Shown here: in pieces, positions 18,025-25,868 of the stretch
Position numbering within the stretch: the first letter of the stretch is position 1
How the letters are laid out: each line of letters opens with the position of its first letter
Origin: an uncultured Phascolarctobacterium sp.
GTDB lineage: Bacteria > Bacillota > Negativicutes > Acidaminococcales > Acidaminococcaceae
Length of the DNA stretch: 64,000 nucleotides
Assembly (NCBI RefSeq): GCF_934190775.1
Contig: NZ_CAKPTG010000014.1
Span: forward strand, 8,600-72,599
Direction of reading: 5' to 3'
Program-made: the position numbers and the translations under genes
Notes under the pieces: generated by a model
The model's input: only the letters and a program-made list of their open reading frames with translations
Told to the model about the DNA's origin: nothing
The model's database searches: none

Positions 18025-18074
18025 GTATGTCAAAGGCCTGCACAAATGCAAAGACCATTTTAGGAGGTTTTATT

Positions 18075-19019
18075 ATGAAATTTGAAAACGATGCTGAAAG
18101 AATCGCTATGATTGTTTCCATCAACAGTATTATCGGTAATCTGCTCTTGTCGCTTGGCAAACTAATTGCCGGTTTCGTCGCCCAATCCGCCGCCATGGTT
18201 TCTGATGGTATCCACTCCGCGTCCGATGTTTTCGGTACCCTCATTGTTATGGCCGGCGTAAAATTTTCCAACAAGGCTTCGGATGAAGAGCATCCCTACG
18301 GCCACGAACGTATTGAATGTATTGCCGCTATTCTTTTGGCAATAATCCTGACGATTATCGCCCTGCTTATCGGCTACAGCGGTTACGAAAAAATTGTAGG
18401 TGATCCGGCTGAGCTGGAAATCCCCGGACAGCTTGCTCTGTGGGCAGCAATTATTTCCATTGTTGCCAAAGAAGCAATGTTTTGGTACACCCGCAACGCT
18501 GCGCAAAAAATCAATTCCGGCGCACTGATGGCGGAAGCATGGCATCATCGCAGTGACGCTATGAGCTCCGTCGGCGCTTTCATCGGTATTTTGGGCGCAC
18601 GCATGGGCTATCCTATTTTAGACCCGATTGCCAGCTTAGTAATCTGCGTGATGATTTTATACGCTGCCTACGAAGTATTCAAGGATTCCATGGATAAGAT
18701 GGTAGACCGCAGCTGTGATGAAGAAACTACCATTGCAATGGAAGACCTTGTTGCCCGCGTTCCCGGCGTAGAGCATCTTGACAGTCTGCACAGCCGTCTT
18801 TTCGGCAGCCGTATTTATGTTGATATCGAAATCAGCGTCAAGGATAACCTTACCCTACTGCAGGCACATCACATCGCTGAAATGGTCCACACTGCTGTTG
18901 AAGCCAACTTCCCGCTGGTAAAACATTGCATGGTTCATGTCAATCCTTTGAGCGAGGACAGCCACGAAGCCTGCACTATGCTGCCGCCGGATTTACGTCC
19001 GCACAATCTGCATAATTAA
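18075..19019 (+). CDS. CDF family divalent metal cation exporter
   Basis: 314-residue cation diffusion facilitator, six helices plus a cytosolic C-terminal domain. Metal-site motifs: DGIHSASDVF in helix 2 and HHRSDAMSSV in helix 5 (both H-x3-D). Start ATG 18075 behind AGGAGG; the frame upstream to 18027 overlaps the terminator and is not used. The NiCo riboswitch points to Ni/Co export. It stands against the B12-riboswitched importer 4 kb away on the other strand. Confidence 0.92.
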   Translation: MKFENDAERIAMIVSINSIIGNLLLSLGKLIAGFVAQSAAMVSDGIHSASDVFGTLIVMAGVKFSNKASDEEHPYGHERIECIAAILLAIILTIIALLIGYSGYEKIVGDPAELEIPGQLALWAAIISIVAKEAMFWYTRNAAQKINSGALMAEAWHHRSDAMSSVGAFIGILGARMGYPILDPIASLVICVMILYAAYEVFKDSMDKMVDRSCDEETTIAMEDLVARVPGVEHLDSLHSRLFGSRIYVDIEISVKDNLTLLQAHHIAEMVHTAVEANFPLVKHCMVHVNPLSEDSHEACTMLPPDLRPHNLHN

Positions 19020-19077
19020 ACAAACGCTTCTTATTTATATACACAATAATTTTTAATAATATTTTTGATATACCCTC

Positions 19078-19107
19078 TTGACAATCCCTAGAAAGGGGGT
19101 ATATAAT
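19078..19107 (+). promoter_or_regulatory. Promoter of binding-protein gene 19176
   Basis: TTGACA (19078-19083) and TATAAT (19102-19107), spacer 18 bp. Confidence 0.82.
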
Positions 19108-19128
19108 TTAGGCAACCAATGAACAACC

Positions 19129-19140
19129 GCTCATATGAGT
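19129..19140. promoter_or_regulatory. CTCATATGAG palindrome
   Basis: GCTCATATGAGT lies about 22 bp after the -10 box. The same CTCATATGAG core occurs in the leader of the metal ATPase at 8347-8356, suggesting a shared regulator (inference). Confidence 0.5.
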
Positions 19141-19175
19141 AATTAATTTAATAAATTATCTGGAGGTATCTGCTA

Positions 19176-19964
19176 ATGAAAAAGATATTATTTATTCTTG
19201 TCAGCATGCTGTGCCTGCTTTTATCCGCCGGCTGTGGCAGCGACAAACAGGCAGCGCAAGCACCTGCCGCCGACAAGGTACTGCGTGTGGCAACATCACC
19301 TGCTTCTCCGCCCTTTGAGCTTTATCTCAAAGAGCAAAATAAATTTACCGGCTTTGATATCGATTTAATCAACGATGTGGCTAAAAAAATGGGTTATGAC
19401 AGAGTTGAATTTATCAACACCCCGTTCGACGAGCTTCTGCCCGGCCTTAACCACAAAAAATATGATATTGCCATGAACAACTTCAGTAAAACCAAGGCAC
19501 GTTCCATTGACTATGCCGCAAGTGATTCCTATGCCAAGGCTGCTTTCTCCATTGTTGTCAAAAAGGGCAGCAACCTTAAGGCAGACATCGACAGCATGAA
19601 CGGCCGCAAGGTTGCTATTAAAAAAGGTGCATCTGCTGTACGTGTAGCAAAATCCTTCCCCGGCAGCATCATTGTTGAATATCCTGAAAATGCCAGTGCT
19701 TTACATGCAGTAGAAACCGGCGAAGCTGACTACGCTATTTGCGGTAACCTCACTACTGCTTTCTATATGACGCACACCGATGACGACAATTGCCTGCAGG
19801 TTGTAGGCCATTCCGAACGCCAGGATGACCTTGTTGTCTACGCTGAAAAAGGAAATGACGAGCTGATTAAAAAATTCAACGCTGCTTTGAGCGACTACAA
19901 AAAGAGCGGTGAATACAAAAAACTCATCAACTTCTACTTCGGCGATATTGAAAAACAGTCCTGA
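19176..19964 (+). CDS. Orphan amino-acid-type ABC binding lipoprotein
   Basis: 262 residues, paralogue of the minus-strand receptor at 16830. Signal MKKILFILVSMLCLLL, lipobox SAGCGS with Cys near residue 20. SPPFELYLKEQNKFTGFDIDLINDVAKKMGY is shared with it, but the second half is diverged: the usual acidic ligand contacts are altered around KTKARSIDYAASDSY. No transporter genes adjacent. Strong SD GGAGG before ATG 19176. The CTCATATGAG site upstream raises the possibility of metal-linked control. Confidence 0.88.
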   Translation: MKKILFILVSMLCLLLSAGCGSDKQAAQAPAADKVLRVATSPASPPFELYLKEQNKFTGFDIDLINDVAKKMGYDRVEFINTPFDELLPGLNHKKYDIAMNNFSKTKARSIDYAASDSYAKAAFSIVVKKGSNLKADIDSMNGRKVAIKKGASAVRVAKSFPGSIIVEYPENASALHAVETGEADYAICGNLTTAFYMTHTDDDNCLQVVGHSERQDDLVVYAEKGNDELIKKFNAALSDYKKSGEYKKLINFYFGDIEKQS

Positions 19965-20097
19965 TACACCCCTAACTCAGCTAAAAGCTTAGAGCTTTTA
20001 TATATCACACCCCTATAATACTCCTATAATAATACTCCTTATCGGCCGGCATCCCCTAACGCCGGCTAACAAACACTCAACTCATCAAAAGCAGAAA

Positions 20098-20131
20098 AGC
20101 CTTGCAGTAAGTCCAAGCTGCAAGGCTTTTT
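20098..20131. terminator. Bidirectional terminator between 19176 gene and glpK
   Basis: AGCCTTGCAG (20098-20107) with CTGCAAGGCT (20118-20127) and TTTTTG on the plus strand; TTTTC on the minus strand. A GCCGGC/GCCGGC hairpin lies just upstream at 20044-20065. Confidence 0.85.
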
Positions 20132-20151
20132 GCTGTATATTTTTATTTAGT

Positions 20152-21654
20152 TTACTCCTCCGGATGCAGCCTGATGCAGGACGCACGCACCGCCCTGTGC
20201 CAGCCGCGCAGCAGATGATTGCGCTTTTCTTCATCCATATCGGGCATAAAGGTCTGCTCGATAACGTGATTGCCCTTAATCATTTCCTTATCATCCCAAT
20301 AGCCTACTGCCAGACCTGCAAGATAAGCAGCGCCCATAGCAGTCGTTTCAATGCAGCTAGGGCGTTCTACCTTAACATTGATAATATCCGCCTGCGTCTG
20401 CATCAGGAAGCTGTTAGCGCACGCACCGCCATCAACCTGCAGCGAGCTCAGCTTAATACCGCTGTCCTCTTCCATAGCCTTAAGTACGTCGTACACCTGA
20501 TAAGCTATAGCTTCGAGCGTTGCACGCACAATATGATTACGGTTAACTCCGCGCGTCAGGCCGACAATCGCACCACGCGCGTATTGGTTCCAGTGCGGCG
20601 CCCCCAAGCCTACAAAGGCAGGCACCATGTAACAGCCGTTGGAATCGGGCACAGACTTCGCCATAGCCTCGGATTCAGCAGCATTGCGAATCAGGCCCAG
20701 CTCATCACGCAGCCATTGAATGGCAGCGCCGGCAACAAAAATAGAACCTTCCAACGCATATTCCACCTTGCCGTCTACACCCCAGGCAATAGTCGTAACA
20801 AGACCGTTTTTGCTGTCCACAGGCTTTTCGCCGGTATTCATCAGCATAAAGCCGCCGGTGCCATAGGTGTTTTTAGCTTCGCCGGGGGCAAAACATGTCT
20901 GACCAAAAAGTGCGCATTGCTGGTCACCTGCAGCACCTGCAATAGGAATTTGTGCCTCAAAAAGCTTGGCATCAGTTGTACCGTATACACAGCTGGAAGG
21001 CTTAACCTCTGGCAGCATCTGACGCGGAATGCCCAAAACCGTCAGGATTTCTTCATCCCATTGCAGGGTATGAATATTAAACATCAATGTACGCGAAGCA
21101 TTGGAATAATCCGTAACATGTACCTTACCGCCGGTCAGCTTCCAGATAATCCAGCTGTCGATGGTACCGAACAGCAGCTTTCCTGACTCTGCCTGCTCGC
21201 GTGCGTGAGGTACGTTTTCCAGGATCCAGTGCAGCTTAGTACCGGAGAAATAAGCATCCAGCACCAGGCCTGTCTTTTCACGGAACATATTGGCATAGCC
21301 ACGGATTTTCAGCAGATCACAGTATTCCGCAGTACGACGGCACTGCCAGACAATCGCCTTACAGATGGGACGACCGGTGTTCTTGTCCCAAACAACGGTA
21401 GTTTCGCGCTGATTCGTAATACCGATGCCGGCAATATCAGCCGGAGTAACATCCAGCTTGCTCATTGCCTCGTACATCAGTCCTACCTGGGTTGCCCAGA
21501 TTTCCTCGGCATCGTGCTCCACCCAGCCTGCCTGCGGATAATACTGCGTAAACTCCTTTTGTGCTACGCTGCAGATTTCTCCCTGCTTGTCAAACAAAAT
21601 ACAACGGCAGCTGGTAGTTCCCAAATCCAACGCCATGATATATTTATTCTTCAT
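20152..21654 (-). CDS. glpK: Glycerol kinase
   Basis: Cytosolic FGGY-family kinase making glycerol 3-phosphate from glycerol and ATP, 500 residues. N-terminal phosphate motif DLGTTSCRC, then GITNQRETTVVWDKNTG, VDSKNGLVTTIAWG and GGACANSFLMQTQADI are typical. ATG 21654 behind GGAAAGG; the frame reads on to 21693 without a site. No glpF or glpD adjacent. The neighbouring glycerophosphodiesterase would deliver glycerol 3-phosphate directly, so the region may be a small glycerol/glycerophosphodiester section. Confidence 0.97.
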   Translation of the reverse strand: MKNKYIMALDLGTTSCRCILFDKQGEICSVAQKEFTQYYPQAGWVEHDAEEIWATQVGLMYEAMSKLDVTPADIAGIGITNQRETTVVWDKNTGRPICKAIVWQCRRTAEYCDLLKIRGYANMFREKTGLVLDAYFSGTKLHWILENVPHAREQAESGKLLFGTIDSWIIWKLTGGKVHVTDYSNASRTLMFNIHTLQWDEEILTVLGIPRQMLPEVKPSSCVYGTTDAKLFEAQIPIAGAAGDQQCALFGQTCFAPGEAKNTYGTGGFMLMNTGEKPVDSKNGLVTTIAWGVDGKVEYALEGSIFVAGAAIQWLRDELGLIRNAAESEAMAKSVPDSNGCYMVPAFVGLGAPHWNQYARGAIVGLTRGVNRNHIVRATLEAIAYQVYDVLKAMEEDSGIKLSSLQVDGGACANSFLMQTQADIINVKVERPSCIETTAMGAAYLAGLAVGYWDDKEMIKGNHVIEQTFMPDMDEEKRNHLLRGWHRAVRASCIRLHPEE

Positions 21655-21701
21655 GCTTTCACGACCTTTCCTTGATATTTTTAAGTATAACACAAAACAT
21701 A

Positions 21702-21729
21702 AGGAGCCGCCACTTTCGTAGCAGCTCCT
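21702..21729 (-). terminator. Probable terminator of the TRAP operon
   Basis: Minus strand AGGAGC-x-GC / GC-x-GCTCCT hairpin (21702-21729), followed by TATGTTTTG. T run is short, so moderate strength. Confidence 0.55.
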
Positions 21730-21758
21730 GAAAAAGCATATTTAATTATATGTGTCCG

Positions 21759-21810
21759 GGAATCCTGATGATGTATACGGCGCCTTATCGCACATCAGCA
21801 AACCTTCGCC
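21759..21810. repeat. 52-bp direct repeat, copy 1
   Basis: Begins GGAATCCTGATGATGTATAC and contains GGCGCCTTATC. A second copy at 21875 ends directly at the dctM stop codon. The 64 bp between them contain AGAAGG/GACGG runs. Origin unknown; looks like an intergenic repeat unit. Confidence 0.75.
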
Positions 21811-21874
21811 AAAGACGTGGGAGAAGGTGACGGAGACGAAGAAGGATGACGACGGCGTACTTCTAGTACGTCTA

Positions 21875-21926
21875 GGAATCCTGATGAAGTATACGGCGCC
21901 TTATCACACGTCTGTAAACCTTCGTC
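21875..21926. repeat. 52-bp direct repeat, copy 2
   Basis: Same unit as 21759-21810 with about six changes; abuts the last codon of dctM at 21927. Confidence 0.75.
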
Positions 21927-23204
21927 TTACAAGTTAGGCAAGAACATAACCAACCCCGGCACATAGGTGACAATAAGTAATGCTACAAGCAGCGCCACGA
22001 TAAACGGCCAAACCTCCTTGAAGAATTCGCCGAGCGGCGTTTCCGTTATCGCACAAACCGTAAACATCATCGAACCGAACGGTGGCGTCAGACCGCCGAT
22101 CATAATATTAACAATACAGATAATACCGAAGTGTACAGGGTCTACACCCAGTTTGGTTACAACAGGAACAAGCAGCGGAGCCAGAATAATCAGTGCAGCG
22201 CCACCCTCCAGGAACATGCCCAAAATCAGCAGCAGGATATTTACCAGCATCAGCATCATGTACGGATTGCGGGTAAAATCAAGCATTGCGGAGGTGATAT
22301 GCTGCGGAATACGCTCCCAGTTCAGATAATAGCCAAAGAAAGAAGCTGCAACGATAATCAGTACAACAGAGCTGGTACCGTAAATAGTTTCCTTCATAAT
22401 CGGCCAGGCATATTCCCACTTCAGCTCCTTGTAGATGAAGGCACCTACCAGGATGCAGTATACTACAGCTACAGCACCTGCCTCGGACGGAGTGAACATG
22501 CCCATGCGCAGGCCGGCGATAATACCGAAGGGGAAGAGCAGCGCCCAGATAGATTCCTTAAGCTGAGTCATAATTTCGCCGAATGTAGCAGCCTTTTCAC
22601 GCGAAGGCTTGTAGCCACGCTTTTTGGAAACAATGGCAACAACAATCATCATAGATACTGCCATAAGAATGCCGGGCACATAGCCTGCCATAAACATTTT
22701 GGTTACGGATACGCTGGCAATCAACGCATAAATAATCAGATTAATTCCGGGAGGAATTACAGGCGTACTTGCAGAGGACGCAGCTGTTACCGCAGCACTG
22801 AAGGCTCTGCCGTAACCGCGCTTTTCCATTTCCGGAACAAGCATTTTACTCTGCATAGCAGCGTCAGCGTTAGCACTTCCGGAAACACCGCCCATCAGCA
22901 GACTGAGCAGTACGTTAACCTGAGCCAGACCGCCGGTCATATGACCCATGAGCACGTCGGTAAATTTCATCAGCTTATCGCTGATACCGGCATAGTTCAT
23001 AATGGAGCCTGCCATAATAAAGAAGGGAATTGCCAGCAGCGGAAAGGACTGCGTGCTGGTAATAATGCGTTGGAATACCAAATGTGCAGGAGAAGTCGCA
23101 TCCAGGAAGGTAAAGTAGGAAATCGTTGCACCGAACAGCGCATAAGCGATAGGAATACTGGAAAAATAAAGGACAAAGACGATGATGACGGGCAAATAAG
23201 CCAT
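21927..23204 (-). CDS. TRAP transporter large permease (DctM type)
   Basis: 425-residue ion-coupled permease with about twelve helices; GGVSGSANADAAMQSKMLVPEM and ITPPFGSMMFTVC-like repeats are hallmarks of DctM. It forms the membrane core with DctQ and takes carboxylate-type ligands from the periplasmic DctP. ATG 23204 overlaps the dctQ stop by one base. Last gene of dctPQM. Confidence 0.95.
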   Translation of the reverse strand: MAYLPVIIVFVLYFSSIPIAYALFGATISYFTFLDATSPAHLVFQRIITSTQSFPLLAIPFFIMAGSIMNYAGISDKLMKFTDVLMGHMTGGLAQVNVLLSLLMGGVSGSANADAAMQSKMLVPEMEKRGYGRAFSAAVTAASSASTPVIPPGINLIIYALIASVSVTKMFMAGYVPGILMAVSMMIVVAIVSKKRGYKPSREKAATFGEIMTQLKESIWALLFPFGIIAGLRMGMFTPSEAGAVAVVYCILVGAFIYKELKWEYAWPIMKETIYGTSSVVLIIVAASFFGYYLNWERIPQHITSAMLDFTRNPYMMLMLVNILLLILGMFLEGGAALIILAPLLVPVVTKLGVDPVHFGIICIVNIMIGGLTPPFGSMMFTVCAITETPLGEFFKEVWPFIVALLVALLIVTYVPGLVMFLPNL

Positions 23205-23686
23205 TATTTTTCCTCCTTTCCGGAACCGGCAAGATCCTGCCAGACAAATTTAATAGAATACGCGGTCATGAGTACAAAAGCAATCAGTACGGAAGAACTG
23301 ATATAAACGGAAGAAATACCCAGTACCGGGGTCATTTTCGTATAGGATTTGGAAATATAGATAAAAGAAAGATAAGACATGTAGCCATTGAGCGCTACAA
23401 GAATAATATCGGTAATCAGACCAACAGCCTTCTGCATAGCCTGGGGCATTTTTTTAACGATAATATCAACGCCAACGTGACCGCGATGCTTGAATACAGC
23501 AACAGCGCCAATGAATACCGACCAGACAAAGCAGCCGGTAGCAACCTCTTCGGACCAAACCAGGCCGGAGTTAAAAACGTAACGCAGAACAATATTGATA
23601 ACAACAAGAATAGTGGTGATGCTGATGAAAAATGCAGCAACTAAATCTTCCAGATTATTTAGCACAAAGCTCAGGTTTTTACCCAA
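23204..23686 (-). CDS. TRAP transporter small permease (DctQ type)
   Basis: About 160 residues, four helices. I take TTG 23686 as start because GGAGG lies seven bases upstream (GGAGGTAAAATT then TTG). The reading frame extends to an ATG at 23746, but that lies inside a strong hairpin. LRYVFNSGLVWSEEVATGCFVWSVFIGA is the standard DctQ segment. Confidence 0.9.
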   Translation of the reverse strand: MGKNLSFVLNNLEDLVAAFFISITTILVVINIVLRYVFNSGLVWSEEVATGCFVWSVFIGAVAVFKHRGHVGVDIIVKKMPQAMQKAVGLITDIILVALNGYMSYLSFIYISKSYTKMTPVLGISSVYISSSVLIAFVLMTAYSIKFVWQDLAGSGKEEK

Positions 23687-23728
23687 AATTTTACCTCCAT
23701 TTTTTATAGTAATACTTATGCAAAGGAA

Positions 23729-23762
23729 GGAGCTGTCACGCTGCATGCAGCGTGGTAGCTCC
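23729..23762. other. Intercistronic hairpin between dctP and dctQ
   Basis: GGAGCT-gt-CACGCTGC paired with GCAGCGTG-gt-AGCTCC, no clear T run. Probably a partial terminator or mRNA-stabilising stem that gives excess binding protein over permease (inference). Confidence 0.65.
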
Positions 23763-23800
23763 TTAGTGTTTCATTATGACTGTTAAAGAATATCTACAGC

Positions 23801-24835
23801 TTATTTTGCAGCGCGGATTTTTGCCAGCTCAGCTTTCAGCTTTTCATAGATGCCAGGAGTTGCGCCTTCTTTTTCTTCCATCTGTTTGAATACAGGCTCG
23901 GTAGCTTTTTCGAAAGCAGCATGGTCAACATCGTTGAATTTAACGCCCTTACTTTCCAGTTCCTTATAAACCTTGTTATAGGATTCGGTGGAAATCTTGG
24001 TCATTTCTTTACCGCCGTAAGCAAATTCTTCAGCAACGATCTTCTGATCTTCAGGAGACAGGCTGTTGAATACTTTGGTGGAAATGTATACGCCGCAGGT
24101 ACCCAGGAAATGCTTGGTGGTAGCTACGTTTTTAACGTGCTCATAGCATTTGGTGCCGATGTTGGTGAATTCGGAGCCTTCCAGACCATCTACAACGCCT
24201 TGGGAAACGCCGGACAGAGTTTCGGAGAACGGCAGGCTGGTAGCAGTTGCGCCCATAGCATTGATGGTATCAATGAACAGCTTGCTGCCAGGAGTACGCA
24301 GTTTCAGGCCTTTCATATCTTCAGGTTTGGTAATAACCTTGTTGGTCATAACATTACGGAAGCCAAAGATGTAGTCCAAAGCCAGAACCTTAATGCCTTT
24401 TTCTTCAGCCTTCTTTTCCATATCCTTAACCAACGGAGTTTCAATCATCTTCTCATATTCGTCATAGGATTGATACAGCATCGGGCCAACCAACGGTTTG
24501 AAGTCAGGTACATAGTCGCCCAGGTAAGACGGATCTTCTACAGAAATAAAGTTAGCACCGTTGGCAACCTGCTCCAGGCCATCCTTATAGCAAGCCAGCT
24601 GGTTTTGACCAAAGCATTGAATTTCTACACGGCCATTGGTTTTCTTGTTGATACGTTCAGCAACCAATTCCATGGATTTGTACAGCTGCTCATCGGGAGA
24701 AAATACATGGCTCAGCTTCAAAACAACCTTTTTGTCAGGACCTGCAGCCTTTTCATCTTTTTTGTCAGAACCGCCGCAACCGGTAAGAGCCAACATCATT
24801 ACAGACATTAACAGAAGAGCTACGATCTTTTTCAT
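23801..24835 (-). CDS. TRAP transporter substrate-binding protein (DctP type)
   Basis: 344-residue lipoprotein receptor: MKKIVALLLMSVMMLALTG, lipobox Cys in ALTGCGG. LKLRTPGSKLFIDTINAMGA carries the conserved Arg that binds a carboxylate, followed by GATATSLPFSETLSGVSQGV. Start ATG 24835 with AGGAGG six bases upstream; the frame is open to 24940 but without a site. First gene of dctPQM, divergent from the glycerophosphodiesterase. Ligand unknown. Confidence 0.92.
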   Translation of the reverse strand: MKKIVALLLMSVMMLALTGCGGSDKKDEKAAGPDKKVVLKLSHVFSPDEQLYKSMELVAERINKKTNGRVEIQCFGQNQLACYKDGLEQVANGANFISVEDPSYLGDYVPDFKPLVGPMLYQSYDEYEKMIETPLVKDMEKKAEEKGIKVLALDYIFGFRNVMTNKVITKPEDMKGLKLRTPGSKLFIDTINAMGATATSLPFSETLSGVSQGVVDGLEGSEFTNIGTKCYEHVKNVATTKHFLGTCGVYISTKVFNSLSPEDQKIVAEEFAYGGKEMTKISTESYNKVYKELESKGVKFNDVDHAAFEKATEPVFKQMEEKEGATPGIYEKLKAELAKIRAAK

Positions 24836-24854
24836 GTTCATCCTCCTAATTCCC

Positions 24855-24940
24855 TTGTTGAATTTTGTTGAAATTTGTTGTGCTAAAGATTCCCGATTTG
24901 AATCTGATACCATATTAACAGAGTGACACAAAATTGTCAA
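24855..24940 (-). promoter_or_regulatory. dctP promoter and TTGTTGAA repeats
   Basis: TTGACA (24935-24940) and TAATAT (24912-24917), spacer 17 bp on the minus strand. In the leader (24855-24885, plus-strand reading) TTGTTGAA occurs twice and is followed by TTGTTGTGCTAA. The same words appear before the divergent gene. Confidence 0.7.
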
Positions 24941-25022
24941 TAATTTTACGCATTTTTACTAAAGCCTTGTGTAATCTCAGTTTTGGCCGTTTTTTATCCC
25001 TGTTGGCCTTATCGTGTCCCAC

Positions 25023-25071
25023 TTGTTTTTTAGCTTTTCTTGTGCTAATATATTGTTGAATATTGTTGAAA
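25023..25071 (+). promoter_or_regulatory. Glycerophosphodiesterase promoter and TTGTTGAA repeats
   Basis: TTGTTT (25023-25028) and TAATAT (25046-25051), spacer 17 bp. The -10 lies in TTGTGCTAATAT and is followed by two TTGTTGAA units about 10 bp apart, i.e. on the same helix face. Confidence 0.65.
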
Positions 25072-25091
25072 AAATCTAAGGAGGAATAGAA

Positions 25092-25820
25092 ATGGTTCAA
25101 ATTTTTGCGCATCGCGGCTTCAGCGGCTATTATCCTGAAAATACTATGCTTGCTTTTCAAAAGGTAGCAGAAGAAACTGTTGCTGACGGTATTGAATTAG
25201 ATATCCAGCTTACTAAGGACGGCGAAATCGTCATCATGCATGATGAAAAGCTCGACCGCACTACTAACGGCAGCGGCTGGCTGAAGGATTACACCCTGGA
25301 GGAGCTGAAAACTCTTTCCGTTGGCGTTAACGTCAAGGGCTTCTTCCCCCGTCAAACCATTCCTACTTTACGCGAATATTTCACCTGGGTTAAAACCACT
25401 GACCTGATTACCAACATTGAACTCAAAACCGGCGTTTTTGAATATAAAGGTATCGAAGAAAAGCTCATTGCCATGGTTAAAGAATTCGGTCTGGAAAAAC
25501 AGATCTGGTATTCCTCCTTTAACCATTACACCATCGCTAAAATCAAAAAGCTGATGCCGGAAGCAAAATGCGGTCTGTTGATGGACACCTGGCTGATGAA
25601 CGTCGGCGCTTACGCTGCCTCCCAAGGCGCTGCAACCGTAAACGCCTGCAGCTACTTCTGCTGCAAGGAAGGCGTTGCTGCTGACCTGCACGCGCACAAC
25701 GCAGGCCTGCAGGCCTGGACTCCTAACGACGCCAAGCTGATGCAGGAATTGATTGATGCAGGAGTTGACGTTCTGATTACCAATTATCCTGACATTGCTG
25801 CTAAGGTTGTAGAAAAATAA
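25092..25820 (+). CDS. Glycerophosphodiester phosphodiesterase
   Basis: 242-residue cytosolic UgpQ-like GDPD; no signal peptide. Cleaves glycerophosphodiesters to an alcohol plus glycerol 3-phosphate. Catalytic HRG in AHRGFSGYYPENT, metal ligands in ELDIQLTKDGEIVIMHD, later NIELKTG. ATG 25092 behind AGGAGG. Followed by a LacI regulator after 48 bp; likely one transcript. Confidence 0.93.
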   Translation: MVQIFAHRGFSGYYPENTMLAFQKVAEETVADGIELDIQLTKDGEIVIMHDEKLDRTTNGSGWLKDYTLEELKTLSVGVNVKGFFPRQTIPTLREYFTWVKTTDLITNIELKTGVFEYKGIEEKLIAMVKEFGLEKQIWYSSFNHYTIAKIKKLMPEAKCGLLMDTWLMNVGAYAASQGAATVNACSYFCCKEGVAADLHAHNAGLQAWTPNDAKLMQELIDAGVDVLITNYPDIAAKVVEK

Positions 25821-25868
25821 TTCAGCTCCGCCGCTTTACGCTAATTCACATTAGAAAGGATTGTACTT

